Shown piece after piece: positions 33,841-41,991 of a stretch of 64,000 nt of DNA (the first letter of the stretch is position 1; every line of letters starts with the position of its first letter). The stretch is from positions 117,406 to 181,405 of the forward strand of contig NZ_OOHJ01000003.1 of assembly GCF_900323885.1 (NCBI RefSeq), read 5' to 3'. This DNA comes from [Actinomadura] parvosata subsp. kistnae. Lineage in GTDB: Bacteria; Actinomycetota; Actinomycetes; Streptosporangiales; Streptosporangiaceae. The notes below the pieces were generated by a model, which had not been told where the DNA came from, did not search any database, and saw only the letters and a program-made list of their open reading frames with translations. The translations under genes and the position numbers were made by a program.

Positions 33841-34500
33841 TCAGCCGGAGGGGTCGATCACGCGCACGCGTACCGCTCTGAACAGGGCGGGCGTGTCACG
33901 CAGCACCGCCAGCCGCGGGTCCGGCACCACCAGGAACGGCTCCGCCTCCAGCGCCAGCAGCGGCGCCAGCCGCCGATCCGGCCGCAGCGCGTCCATGGCC
34001 CGGCGGTCGCCGCCGAGCACGACCGCGTCCAGCTCCCCCAGGTACGGCGTCAGCACCCGCACCGCCGTCCCCACCGCGTCGTCGAACACCTGCGCCGCCT
34101 GGTTCCTGCGCCGCCTGGCGAAGCGCTGCTGCGACCAGCCGCCCGCCGCCGTGCGCCCCTGCACCAGCCGCGACCCCACCTTGGACGCCACCAGCGTGCC
34201 ACCGTGGAAGACCCCCGCCGCGTACCCGCCGAGCCGCACCAGGAACACCCCGACCCGCCGCTCGCGCCCGGCGTGCGCGACGAGCCGGGTCACGTGCGGC
34301 GGCCCGGGCGGCGTCATGGGCGGGAACGGCACGTGCAGCTCGGCCACCGCGCCGTCGCCGGCCTGCAGCCGCACGACCCGCTCGTCCCCGCTCGCCGAGA
34401 ACGGCCCGTGCCGCGCGGCGAACCCGTCGATCCACGGGTGCAGGCGCTCCGGCGGCACGGTGACCCACCGCCCGCCGCCCCTCGCCGGACGCGCGCTCAT
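33841..34500 (-). CDS. acVLRF1 family peptidyl-tRNA hydrolase
   Basis: ATG 34500 gives 219 residues; the frame extends upstream without homology. The core SKVGSRLVQGRTAAGGWSQQRFARRRRNQA near 109-138 is the signature of the Vms1-like release factor (VLRF1) superfamily, with the Gln of SQQ as the catalytic residue. The actinobacterial branch (acVLRF1) is thought to cleave peptidyl-tRNA on stalled or split 50S subunits, analogous to eukaryotic Vms1/ANKZF1. The remainder (TAVRVLTPYLGELDAVVLGGDRRAM) is the eRF1-like fold. It converges on the NmrA-like gene, 12 bp away. Confidence 0.85.
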   Translation of the reverse strand: MSARPARGGGRWVTVPPERLHPWIDGFAARHGPFSASGDERVVRLQAGDGAVAELHVPFPPMTPPGPPHVTRLVAHAGRERRVGVFLVRLGGYAAGVFHGGTLVASKVGSRLVQGRTAAGGWSQQRFARRRRNQAAQVFDDAVGTAVRVLTPYLGELDAVVLGGDRRAMDALRPDRRLAPLLALEAEPFLVVPDPRLAVLRDTPALFRAVRVRVIDPSG

Positions 34501-34548
34501 GCCCCGCAGGCTAGCGGACGCCCGCCCGCCCCTCTCACACGGCAACCG

Positions 34549-34628
34549 GAGCACCCGCCCCGCCGCCCACCGCACTCATACGCACCCCGAGCACCCGCCC
34601 CGCCGCCCGCCGCACTCATACGCACCCC
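34549..34628. repeat. 40-bp tandem duplication
   Basis: Copies at 34549-34588 and 34589-34628 differ by one base (a to g). Further partial copies (gagcggacgcccc) follow to about 34690. The array lies in the gap between the acVLRF1 gene and the EAL-like gene, upstream of the latter's start. Confidence 0.88.
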
Positions 34629-34772
34629 GAGCGGACGCCCCGCCCGCCCCACTCATGCAGACGCCCCAGAGCGGACGCCCCACCCCACCCCCATCGGAAC
34701 CAAAGCGGAAATGTCGGTTAATTCTGTTTCGCGGCCCTTCTGGTGCGCCTGTGACTGGAGCACGATCTGTAC

Positions 34773-35798
34773 GTGTCCTCCCTGCTCACCAGTCCCCTGG
34801 TGGATCTCGACACCGGGGCCGTCATCGCGCACCCCGCCATCGTGGACGCCACCGGCGTCCTGCGGGCCGCGCCGTTGCCCATGGTGCTCGAACTGCCGGT
34901 GCGGGTGGTGCTGTCGGGCGCGGGCGCGCTGGCGCCGCTGCACGAGGCGCTGAGGAGGGCGGGCAGGCATCCGCGCGAGGCGATCCTGCTGCTCACTGGA
35001 CCGTGCCAGGAGCAGGACAGGCCGCTGCTCAAGGTCGGGCTCGACGGCCTGCGCACGATCGGGTACCTGCTCGGGTTCGCGGACGTGGGCGCCGCGGGCG
35101 CGGCCCTGGACCTGGTCACCGACTGCTCGCCGTACCTGCTGGCCCTCGGCGCGGACGTGGTGGCGCGCATCCCCGGCGACCACCGCGCCACGGCGGTGGC
35201 GCGGGCGGTGGTGACGCTGGCGCGCGGCATCGGCGCGCACGTCATGGCGCCGGGCGTGGAGCGCGAGGCGCAGGCGGCGACGGCGCGCGGGCTGGGCGTG
35301 CGGCTCGCGCACGGCCCGCTGCTCGCGCCGGGCCCCGACGGCAAGGTACGGGTGCCGCTGCCGATCGCCGACGACTCCCCCGGCACGGTCATGCTCGGCC
35401 CCCGCGTGCAGGAGCTGCTGCTGCCGGCCGTGACGCTGCCGGCGGAGGCGAAGGCGGAGGAGGCGGTGGCGGCGTTCGGGCACGAGCCGACGATCACCAG
35501 CGTGATCCTCGTGGACGAGTACCAGCGCCCCAAGGGCAGCCTGGACCGCAGCCGGTTCCTGCTGTCGTTCGCGGCCCGCTACGGGCACGCGCTGCACGGC
35601 TCGAAGCCGGCGCAGCGGCTGGCCGACCCGCCCCGTACGGTGCCGCGCACGACCCCGGCCATCGCCGCCATGCAGGCCGCCGGCCGGGACGCGGCCCGCG
35701 TCTACGACGACCTGGTGGTCACCGACGAGCTGAACCGCTGCCTCGGCATCGTCCGCGTCTCGGACCTGATCAGGCAGGTCGCCGCGATCAGGGGCTGA
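34773..35798 (+). CDS. degenerate EAL-domain protein with C-terminal CBS-like domain
   Basis: A 341-residue soluble protein. Residues about 35-195 follow the EAL TIM-barrel order (LLLTGPCQEQDRPLLKVGLDGLRTIGYLLGFADVGAAGAALDLV ... RAVVTLARGIGAHVMAPGVEREAQAATARGLGVRLAHGPLLAPG). However, the EAL/ExLxR entry motif is missing, and the metal and catalytic residues of active c-di-GMP phosphodiesterases (Glu, Asn, DD, Lys, Glu) are largely replaced. Residues 228-341 (EPTITSVILVDEYQRPKGSLDRSRF) resemble CBS-type sensor proteins fused to EAL domains in Streptomyces. It probably binds, rather than degrades, a nucleotide. The upstream GGAG is 13 bases from the GTG. Confidence 0.7.
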   Translation: MSSLLTSPLVDLDTGAVIAHPAIVDATGVLRAAPLPMVLELPVRVVLSGAGALAPLHEALRRAGRHPREAILLLTGPCQEQDRPLLKVGLDGLRTIGYLLGFADVGAAGAALDLVTDCSPYLLALGADVVARIPGDHRATAVARAVVTLARGIGAHVMAPGVEREAQAATARGLGVRLAHGPLLAPGPDGKVRVPLPIADDSPGTVMLGPRVQELLLPAVTLPAEAKAEEAVAAFGHEPTITSVILVDEYQRPKGSLDRSRFLLSFAARYGHALHGSKPAQRLADPPRTVPRTTPAIAAMQAAGRDAARVYDDLVVTDELNRCLGIVRVSDLIRQVAAIRG

Positions 35799-35838
35799 GT
35801 CAGGGCAGGCCGCCTTTACGTTGTAGATCCGTTCCGAC

Positions 35839-36801
35839 TCAGGAATGGACATCGGACGGGCCGGACAAGGCGGCCGAGAGGCGGGCCGTGAGCTTCGCGA
35901 GCGCGGCACGCAGTTCCGGGCCGCCCTCAACGGAGAACGAGAACGGTATGGTCGGCAGCCACTCCTGCGCGTACATCGCGGGATTGCTCGTGCTGCCGAT
36001 GAGCACGCAGCCGTCACCCGACGGTTCGAGCCGCCCCATGGGCGGCCGGATCCAGGGCGCCACCTCCGCGAGGGGCGCGTCGAAGACGACCCGGGTGGCG
36101 TACTCCCACCCCGTGCCCAGGTTCTCCTCCAGCGCCGCCACCGGGTCGAGGCCGGCGGGCGGCCGGAAGGAGCGGGCGCCGCGCCGGACCTCGCGGACGC
36201 GGTCGATCCGGTACGTGCGGACGGCCCGCGCGCGGTGGGAGAAGCACAGCAGGTACCAGCGCCCGTGGCGGACGACGACCGCCCACGGGTCCACCTCGGC
36301 CTCCCACTCGTTGCCGGACTCGCTGCGGTAGGCGACCACCACGCGCCGCCGCTCCGCCACGGCGGCCACGAGCGTGCTGGTGGTGGCGGGATCCGGGCGG
36401 GCCGACAACCGGTCGGGCGTCGCCGCGGCGTGCTCGCGCAGCACCGCCGCCTGCCGTCCGACGCTCTCGGGCAGGGCCCGGATGACCTTGTCCAGGGCGG
36501 CGGCGACGTCGGCGTCCGCGGGCCGGCCGGCGAGGACCGCCATGACCAGGCCGAGCGCCTCGGGCTCCGTGAACGCCACCGGGGGCAGCCGGGTCCCGCG
36601 CCCGAGCCGGTACCCGCCGTAGGGGCCGCGCACCGACTCGACGGGGATGCCCGCCTCGCGCAGGATCGCGACGTACCGGCGGGCGGCCCGCTCCGTGACG
36701 CCCAGACCGGCGGAGAGCTCGCCGGCCGTCACGCCGGGGCGGGTGCGGAGGATCTCCATGGCGCGCAGGGCCCGCGCGGTGGGGCTGAGGTCGGTCGGCA
36801 C
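35839..36801 (-). CDS. DeoR-type HTH and WYL-domain transcriptional regulator
   Basis: The N-terminal winged helix (RALRAMEILRTRPGVTAGELSAGLGVTERAARRYVAILREAGIPVESVRGPYGGYRL) is the HTH_11 type, followed by the WYL sensor domain (RRRVVVAYRSESGNEWEAEVDPWAVVVRHGRWYLLCFSHRARAVRTYRIDRV near 153-204) and a C-terminal extension. WYL proteins bind nucleic acid or small ligands. The gene is divergent from an alpha/beta hydrolase 113 bp away. GAACGTYCSGAA direct repeats in between are candidate binding sites. Confidence 0.87.
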   Translation of the reverse strand: MPTDLSPTARALRAMEILRTRPGVTAGELSAGLGVTERAARRYVAILREAGIPVESVRGPYGGYRLGRGTRLPPVAFTEPEALGLVMAVLAGRPADADVAAALDKVIRALPESVGRQAAVLREHAAATPDRLSARPDPATTSTLVAAVAERRRVVVAYRSESGNEWEAEVDPWAVVVRHGRWYLLCFSHRARAVRTYRIDRVREVRRGARSFRPPAGLDPVAALEENLGTGWEYATRVVFDAPLAEVAPWIRPPMGRLEPSGDGCVLIGSTSNPAMYAQEWLPTIPFSFSVEGGPELRAALAKLTARLSAALSGPSDVHS

Positions 36802-36839
36802 ACGTGCACGTTAGAGGCTCGCGCGCTGAACAGGAAGCA

Positions 36840-36896
36840 GAACGTCCGGAATGGGGCTTAGGGTCCGTGGCCAGGACCTCACCCGAACGTTCCGAA
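36840..36896. promoter_or_regulatory. direct repeats in the WYL regulator/hydrolase promoter
   Basis: gaacgtccggaa (36840-36851) and gaacgttccgaa (36885-36896) share a GAACGTYCSGAA core and are 45 bp apart, close to four helical turns. They lie between divergent starts at 36801 and 36914. Confidence 0.45.
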
Positions 36897-36913
36897 AGAA
36901 GAGACACCTGCTC

Positions 36914-37573
36914 ATGGACATCCTGCTCATCCCCGGCCTGTGGCTCGACGCCTCCGCGTGGGACGACGTCGTCCCGGCGATCGAGGCGCTCGGCCACCGC
37001 CCGGTGCCGGTCAGCCTGCCGCTGCACGCCTCGGCCACCCTCGACGACCAGGTGGCGGCCGTGCTCGCCGCCGTGGACGCGGCCTCGGGAGAGCCCATGG
37101 TGGTGGGGCACTCCGCCGCCGCCACCCTGGCCTGGCTGGCCGCCGACGCGCGCCCGGATCGGATCGCCAGGGTCGCGTTCGTCGGCGGCTTCCCGGCCAC
37201 GGACGGGCGCGCCTACGCCGACTTCTTCGAGGTGCGCGACGGCGTCATGCCGTTCCCCGGCTGGGAGCCGTTCGAGGGGCCGGACTCCGCCGACCTCGAC
37301 GAGCGGGCCCGCCACGACTTCGCGGCAGCGGCGATCCCCGTCCCCGCGGGGGTGGTGCAGGGTGTGGTACGCCTGACGGACGAGCGCCGCTTCGACGTCC
37401 CCGTCCTCGTCGTGTGTCCAGAGTTCACCCCGGCCGAGGCTCAGGAGTGGATCGCCGCCGGTGACGTGCCCGAGCTGGCGAAGGTCAAGCACCTCGACCT
37501 CGTGGACCTCGATTCCGGTCACTGGCCGATGTTCACCCGGCCGGCCGAGCTCGCCCGCCTCCTGGCCCCGTGA
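36914..37573 (+). CDS. alpha/beta hydrolase
   Basis: Start ATG 36914 (MDILLIPGLWLDASAWDDVV); a longer GTG/ATG frame upstream would read through the regulatory repeats. The 219-residue protein has the alpha/beta hydrolase fold: LIPGLWLD forms the oxyanion region, the nucleophile is Ser67 in VVGHSAAATL, and the catalytic His lies in DSGHWPMF near 204. The Asp is probably in VVCPEFTPAEAQEW. The substrate is unknown. It is divergent from the WYL regulator. Confidence 0.85.
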   Translation: MDILLIPGLWLDASAWDDVVPAIEALGHRPVPVSLPLHASATLDDQVAAVLAAVDAASGEPMVVGHSAAATLAWLAADARPDRIARVAFVGGFPATDGRAYADFFEVRDGVMPFPGWEPFEGPDSADLDERARHDFAAAAIPVPAGVVQGVVRLTDERRFDVPVLVVCPEFTPAEAQEWIAAGDVPELAKVKHLDLVDLDSGHWPMFTRPAELARLLAP

Positions 37574-37614
37574 CCCGCCACTTCCCGGCGCCGCTTCGCC
37601 CTGTTATGGTGCTC

Positions 37615-37638
37615 AACACTGTTCAACTCAACAGTGTT
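37615..37638. promoter_or_regulatory. perfect 9-bp inverted repeat, probable TetR operator
   Basis: AACACTGTT (37615-37623) and AACAGTGTT (37630-37638) flank six bases (caactc). The site lies 16 bp before the ribosome site of the TetR gene and just downstream of TGTTATGGT, which may be its -10 region, so binding would block transcription. Confidence 0.7.
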
Positions 37639-37654
37639 CAACCAGGAAGAAGCG

Positions 37655-38275
37655 ATGGACTCAACCAGAAACACCGTGCGGGCGCCGGTGCGGGAGGCGG
37701 CAGGGCGACCGCACGCTGACGTCACGGCGACCGACGATCCGGCCGTGGAGACGACGCGGGCCGCCATCGCCCGCGTCGCCGCCCGGCAGTTCCTGGAGGC
37801 CGGGTACGGGCCGACCACCATGCGCGGCATCGCCGCCGAGCTCGGCATCGACCCGTCGCTGGTGATCCATCACTTCAAGTCGAAGGAGAACCTGCTGCTG
37901 TCGATCCTGGGGCCGACGCCGACGGTCCTGGACGCGCTGGACGGGCCACGCGAGACCCTCGGCCGGCGGATCCTGGAGGCGCTCCTGGTGAGCGTGGGCG
38001 AGGGGAGCCTGCGCTTCTTCGCCATCCTGACGCAGGTGTCGGACAGCGAGGCCGTGCGGGCGCGCCTGCGGGAGGTGTTCGACGAGGCGCTCATCGGGCC
38101 GTTGCGGGCGCGCCTGCCGCATCCCGACGCGGACCTGCGCGCCCGGCTCGCCGCCGCCGCCCTGCGCGGGCTGCTGTACTCGATCGCGATCGTCGAGGAC
38201 GACGCGCTGACCGCGGACGGGATGCCGGCCCTGATCGACCGGTACGCGCCCGCCGTGCAGGCCCTCCTCGACTGA
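37655..38275 (+). CDS. TetR-family regulator, probably autoregulated
   Basis: AGGAAG stands five bases before ATG 37655. After a disordered 35-residue lead, the helix-turn-helix is TTRAAIARVAARQFLEAGYGPTTMRGIAAELGIDPSLVIHHFKSKENLLLSIL near 38-90; the rest is a helical dimerisation and ligand domain. It resembles the TetR/AcrR class that controls an adjacent hydrolase. The strong inverted repeat directly upstream is its likely operator, and the esterase gene starts 39 bp downstream on the same strand, so the pair forms an autoregulated operon. Confidence 0.88.
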   Translation: MDSTRNTVRAPVREAAGRPHADVTATDDPAVETTRAAIARVAARQFLEAGYGPTTMRGIAAELGIDPSLVIHHFKSKENLLLSILGPTPTVLDALDGPRETLGRRILEALLVSVGEGSLRFFAILTQVSDSEAVRARLREVFDEALIGPLRARLPHPDADLRARLAAAALRGLLYSIAIVEDDALTADGMPALIDRYAPAVQALLD

Positions 38276-38314
38276 TCCTCGCCTGAACGCCACCCCTCAC
38301 GACAGGAGAGCACG

Positions 38315-39247
38315 ATGTCCGATCTCATCGACCGGTCGACCGGCTTCCCCGCGCCGCCGACCGTCAGCGAGCAGGCCAGGCAATGGCTCGCCATGCGCGT
38401 CACCCGGGCCCCTTACCCGCCCGCCGGCGACACGGCCGCGTGGCTCGCGCTCGCCGAGCAGACCAACGCCTACATCGTGCAGCGCCTCACGGCGATGCCC
38501 GTGTCGGCCTCCGCCGAGGCACGGACGATGGCGGGAGTGACCGTCTGGGTCGCGGGCGAGGACGAGGAAGGCCCGCTCTACCTCGACTTCCACGGCGGAG
38601 CGCTGCTGTTCGGAGGCGGTGAGGCCGCCCGCGCCAACACCGCGGTCACCGCCACGACGGTCGGGATGGCCACCTGGGGCGTGGACTACCGCATGCCCCC
38701 GCTGCACCCGTACCCCGCCGCGCTGGACGACGCCGTCGCCGTCTACCGCGCGGCCCTGGAGCGGCGCGAGCCACGCGACCTCTACGTCGGAGGCGCCTCG
38801 GCCGGCGGCAACATCGCCGCCGCCCTCCTGCTCAGGGCCCGCGACGAGGGGCTGCCGATGCCCGCCGCCCTGCTGCTGAACAGCCCGGAGGTCGACCTCA
38901 CCGAATCCGGCGACAGCTTCCGCACCAACGCCGGCGTGGACACGTTCCTCGGCAGCCTCAAGGAGGCCAACGAGCTGTACGCCGCCGGCGCCGACCTCGC
39001 CCACCCGTACCTGTCGCCGCTGTTCGGCGACCTGAGCGGCTTCCCTCCCACCTACCTCCAGACCGGAACCCGTGACCTGTTCCTGTCCAACGCCGTCCTC
39101 ATGCACCGCAAGCTGCGCCTGGCCGGCGTGGAGGCGGAGCTGCACGTCGGCGAGGCGATGCCGCACGGCGGGCTCGGCGGGGCGCCCGAGGACCGCGAGC
39201 TGCTCGCCGAGCAGCGCCGCTTCCTCGACAAGCACGCCGGACGCTGA
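38315..39247 (+). CDS. alpha/beta hydrolase of the hormone-sensitive-lipase (GDXG) family
   Basis: CAGGAGAGC lies just before ATG 38315. The 310-residue product has the HSL oxyanion motif HGGA at 93-96 and the nucleophile elbow GGASAGGN with Ser162. The catalytic Asp lies in QTGTRDLFLSN near 252 and the His in MPHGG near 283. These enzymes hydrolyse short-chain or bulky esters. It is co-transcribed with the preceding TetR gene, so the ester or its product may be the inducer. Confidence 0.88.
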   Translation: MSDLIDRSTGFPAPPTVSEQARQWLAMRVTRAPYPPAGDTAAWLALAEQTNAYIVQRLTAMPVSASAEARTMAGVTVWVAGEDEEGPLYLDFHGGALLFGGGEAARANTAVTATTVGMATWGVDYRMPPLHPYPAALDDAVAVYRAALERREPRDLYVGGASAGGNIAAALLLRARDEGLPMPAALLLNSPEVDLTESGDSFRTNAGVDTFLGSLKEANELYAAGADLAHPYLSPLFGDLSGFPPTYLQTGTRDLFLSNAVLMHRKLRLAGVEAELHVGEAMPHGGLGGAPEDRELLAEQRRFLDKHAGR

Positions 39248-39301
39248 CAGCGGGCCGTCCGGGAGGACGCCGGGCACCCCCAGGCGGGGTAGGAAGCAGG
39301 C

Positions 39302-40576
39302 ATGCTGAACAGACGGGCCCTGCTCGGCGCCGGGCTGCTGGCCGGAGTGACCGGATGCACCGCCGGATCTCCCGCGCCCCGGAGCTTCGACCCCGCCGAC
39401 TGGGCGTCGGTGCGCGCCCAGTTCGCGCTCGATCCCGCGTACGCGCAGTTCGCCGCGTTCGTGCTGGCCCCGGCGCCGGCGCCGGTCCGGGAGGCGATCA
39501 GGAGGCACCGCGACGCGCTGGACGCCGACCCCGAGTACACCCCGCCCGGCGGCGCCGAGCCCGACCGGCAGGTACGCGAGGCCGCCGCCCGCTATCTGGG
39601 CGCCGAGCCGGGCCAGGTCGCGCTGACCGACAGCACCACGATGGGCCTGGCGCTGCTCTACTCCGGCCTCGTCCTGCGCCCCGGCCAGGACGTGCTGACC
39701 ACCGAGCACGACTTCCTCGCCACCCACGAGGGCCTGCGGCTGCTGGCCGCGCGCACGGGCGCGAAGGTGCGCAGGGTCAAGCTGTACGACGACCCGGCCG
39801 CGGCCTCCGCCGGCCGCATGGTGGAAGCGGTCAAGGCCGGTCTCGGCCCCCGCACCCGCGTGGTGGCGCTGACCTGGGTGCACTCCAGCACCGGGGTACG
39901 CGTGCCGGTCCGCGCCATCGCCGACATGCTGGCCGAGGCGAACCGGGGCCGCGCCGAGCACGACCGGGCGCTGCTGTGCGTGGACGGCGTGCACGGGTTC
40001 GGCGCGATGGGCGGCACCATGGCGGACCTGGGCTGCGACTTCCTGGCCAGCGGCACCCACAAGTGGCTGTTCGGGCCGCGCGGCACCGGCATCGTGTGGG
40101 GCCGCGCCTGGGACGCGCTGGCCCCCATCGTGCCCAGCTTCAGCCAGGCCGCCTTCGCCGCCTGGCAGGACGGCGGCTCCCCCGGCGCGACGACGGCCGA
40201 GCTGGTCACGCCGGGCGGCTACAAGGCGTTCGAGCACCGGTGGGCGATGCCGCAGGCGTTCGCGTTCATGACGGCGATCGGCGCGGACCGGGTGCGGGCC
40301 CGCACGCAGGAGCTGGCCGGCCGCCTCAAGGCGGGCCTGGCCGAGCTTCCGCACGTCACGCTCGCCACCCCGCGCTCCCCCGGCCTGTCGGCGGGGCTGG
40401 TGTGCTGCTCGGTGGCCGGCGTGGAGCCGTTCGAGGCGGTGGAGCGGCTGCGGGAGCGCAAGGTGGTCGCGAGCGTGACCCCGTACCGGCCCTCGCTGCT
40501 GCGCTTCGGCACGAGCATCGTGACCGGCCCCGAGCAGGTGGATCAGGCGATCAAGGCGATGGAGGGGCTGAGGTGA
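39302..40576 (+). CDS. lipoprotein-like class V PLP aminotransferase/epimerase
   Basis: The protein begins with a Tat-compatible lipoprotein signal (MLNRRALLGAGLLAGVTGC, lipobox VTGC, Cys19). The body is a fold-type I, class V enzyme of the isopenicillin-N-epimerase/cysteine-desulfurase-like group: DSTTMGLALLYSGLVL near 100, TWVHSSTGVRVPV near 190, CVDGVHGFGAMG near 224 and the PLP lysine in SGTHKWLFGPRGTG near 257. Export of a folded PLP enzyme through Tat is plausible because the cofactor is inserted in the cytoplasm. The function is unknown. The stop overlaps the next start by GTGA. Confidence 0.78.
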   Translation: MLNRRALLGAGLLAGVTGCTAGSPAPRSFDPADWASVRAQFALDPAYAQFAAFVLAPAPAPVREAIRRHRDALDADPEYTPPGGAEPDRQVREAAARYLGAEPGQVALTDSTTMGLALLYSGLVLRPGQDVLTTEHDFLATHEGLRLLAARTGAKVRRVKLYDDPAAASAGRMVEAVKAGLGPRTRVVALTWVHSSTGVRVPVRAIADMLAEANRGRAEHDRALLCVDGVHGFGAMGGTMADLGCDFLASGTHKWLFGPRGTGIVWGRAWDALAPIVPSFSQAAFAAWQDGGSPGATTAELVTPGGYKAFEHRWAMPQAFAFMTAIGADRVRARTQELAGRLKAGLAELPHVTLATPRSPGLSAGLVCCSVAGVEPFEAVERLRERKVVASVTPYRPSLLRFGTSIVTGPEQVDQAIKAMEGLR

Positions 40577-41346
40577 CGGACTGGGAGCAGCCGTACGGGC
40601 CGCTGATCGGCACCAGCGTGCGCGTGCTGACCTGGAACGTGTGGGGCGAGCACGGCCCGTACGCCGAGCGGGCCGGGCGCATCGAGAAGGTGGTGCGGGA
40701 CCTGTCGCCCGACGTGGTGGCGTTACAGGAGTGGGCCGGCCAGCGGCTCGGTTACGAGCACGTGGCGGCGCTGCCCGCCGACGCGCCGGTCACCGTGTTG
40801 TCCCGCTGGCCGATCGTGCGGCAGGAGGACCGGCTACTGCCGGCGGAACGGGGCGGGGTGTTGCCCGGGCGCGCGCTGTTCTGCGAGCTGGACGGGCCGC
40901 GCGGGCCGTTGCAGGTGTTCAGCGTGATGATCGGCGCCTACCGGCTGGGCGACTCGCAGGCCCGGCAGGAGCAGGTGCGGGCACTGGCCGCGTTCGTGGC
41001 GGAGGCGGCCTCGCGGCGGCATCCGGCGCTGGTGTGCGGCGACTTCAACGCGCCGCCCGACAGCGACGAGCTGCGCATGCTGACCGGGCGCAGCGCGGTG
41101 CCGGTGCCGGGGCTGGTCTTCTACGACGCGTGGGAGGTGGCCGGCGGCGGCGGGCCCGGCCACACCTGGAGCAACGCCAACCCGTGGGCCCGGCCGGGCC
41201 TGTATCCGGACCGGCGCTTCGACTACGTGCTCAGCGCCTGGCCGAGGGCGGGCGGCGCGGGGCATCCGGTGCGCTGCGAGGTGGTGGGCGACGGCCCGGA
41301 GCCCGGCTCCGACCACTACGGCGTGCTGGCCGAGCTGCGCTACTGA
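40573..41346 (+). CDS. endonuclease/exonuclease/phosphatase-fold protein
   Basis: The GTG start overlaps the upstream stop by four bases. The 257-residue protein has the EEP fold motifs: TWNVWGEHG (metal Asn), DVVALQEW (metal Glu), VCGDFNAPPDSDE (Asp and Asn) and the terminal GSDHYGVLAEL (Asp-His). Such enzymes hydrolyse phosphodiesters in DNA, lipids or nucleotides. There is no signal peptide, unlike the coupled PLP enzyme. The substrate is unknown. It converges with the response regulator gene; a weak GCACC/GGTGC hairpin lies in the 39-bp gap. Confidence 0.83.
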   Translation: MTDWEQPYGPLIGTSVRVLTWNVWGEHGPYAERAGRIEKVVRDLSPDVVALQEWAGQRLGYEHVAALPADAPVTVLSRWPIVRQEDRLLPAERGGVLPGRALFCELDGPRGPLQVFSVMIGAYRLGDSQARQEQVRALAAFVAEAASRRHPALVCGDFNAPPDSDELRMLTGRSAVPVPGLVFYDAWEVAGGGGPGHTWSNANPWARPGLYPDRRFDYVLSAWPRAGGAGHPVRCEVVGDGPEPGSDHYGVLAELRY

Positions 41347-41385
41347 GCTGCACCCTGGCACGGTGCGCGATACCGGGTTGCCCAG

Positions 41386-41991
41386 CTATACCCAGCCCTG
41401 CGCCTTCGCGCGGCGCACCGCCTCGATGCGGTTGCGGGCGTGCGTCTTCTGGATGGCCGAGGACAGGTAGTTGCGGACCGTGCCCTCCGACAGGTGCAGG
41501 GCCGCCGCGATGTCGCCGATCGTGGCGCCGTCGGCCGCGGCGGCCAGCACGTCGCGTTCGCGGCCCGACAGCGGGTTGGGGCCCGCGCTCAGCGCCGCCG
41601 CGGCCAGCGTCGGGTCGATGACCCGCTCCCCCGCGTGCACCCGCCGGATGGCCGCCGCCAGCTCCCTGGCCGGGCTGTCCTTGACGAGGAACGCCACCGC
41701 CCCGGCCTCCATCGCCGTGCGCAGGTAGCCGGGCCGGCCGAACGTGGTCAGGATCATCACCCGGCACCGCGGCACCCGGGCGGTGATGCTCGCGCAGGCG
41801 GCGAGCCCGTCGGTGCCGGGCATCTCGATGTCGAGCAGCGCCACGTCGGGGCGGGTGGCGGTCGCCACGGTGAGCGCCTCGTCGCCGTTCGCGGCCTCGC
41901 CGACGACCTCGATGTCGGGTTCGAGGCTCAGCAGGGAGGCCAGCGCGCCGCGTACCATGCCCTGGTCCTCCGCCAGGATGACCCTGATCAC
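41386..41991 (-). CDS. NarL/DesR-type response regulator
   Basis: Receiver domain with acidic pocket AEDQ at 7-10, phospho-acceptor Asp54 ([12 protein letters not shown]), Thr81-82 and Lys104 ([10 protein letters not shown]), then a LuxR-type helix-turn-helix ([42 protein letters not shown] near 142-183). The start ATG overlaps the kinase stop by four bases. The kinase, permease and ATPase genes upstream form one operon, so this regulator probably controls that exporter, as DesR and antibiotic-sensing homologues do. Confidence 0.92.
   Translation of the reverse strand: MIRVILAEDQGMVRGALASLLSLEPDIEVVGEAANGDEALTVATATRPDVALLDIEMPGTDGLAACASITARVPRCRVMILTTFGRPGYLRTAMEAGAVAFLVKDSPARELAAAIRRVHAGERVIDPTLAAAALSAGPNPLSGRERDVLAAAADGATIGDIAAALHLSEGTVRNYLSSAIQKTHARNRIEAVRRAKAQGWV

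Noticed and set aside
41350..41366. Terminator between the EEP-fold gene and the response regulator
   Set aside because: GCACC/GGTGC gives only a five-base stem with a seven-base loop; too weak to list.
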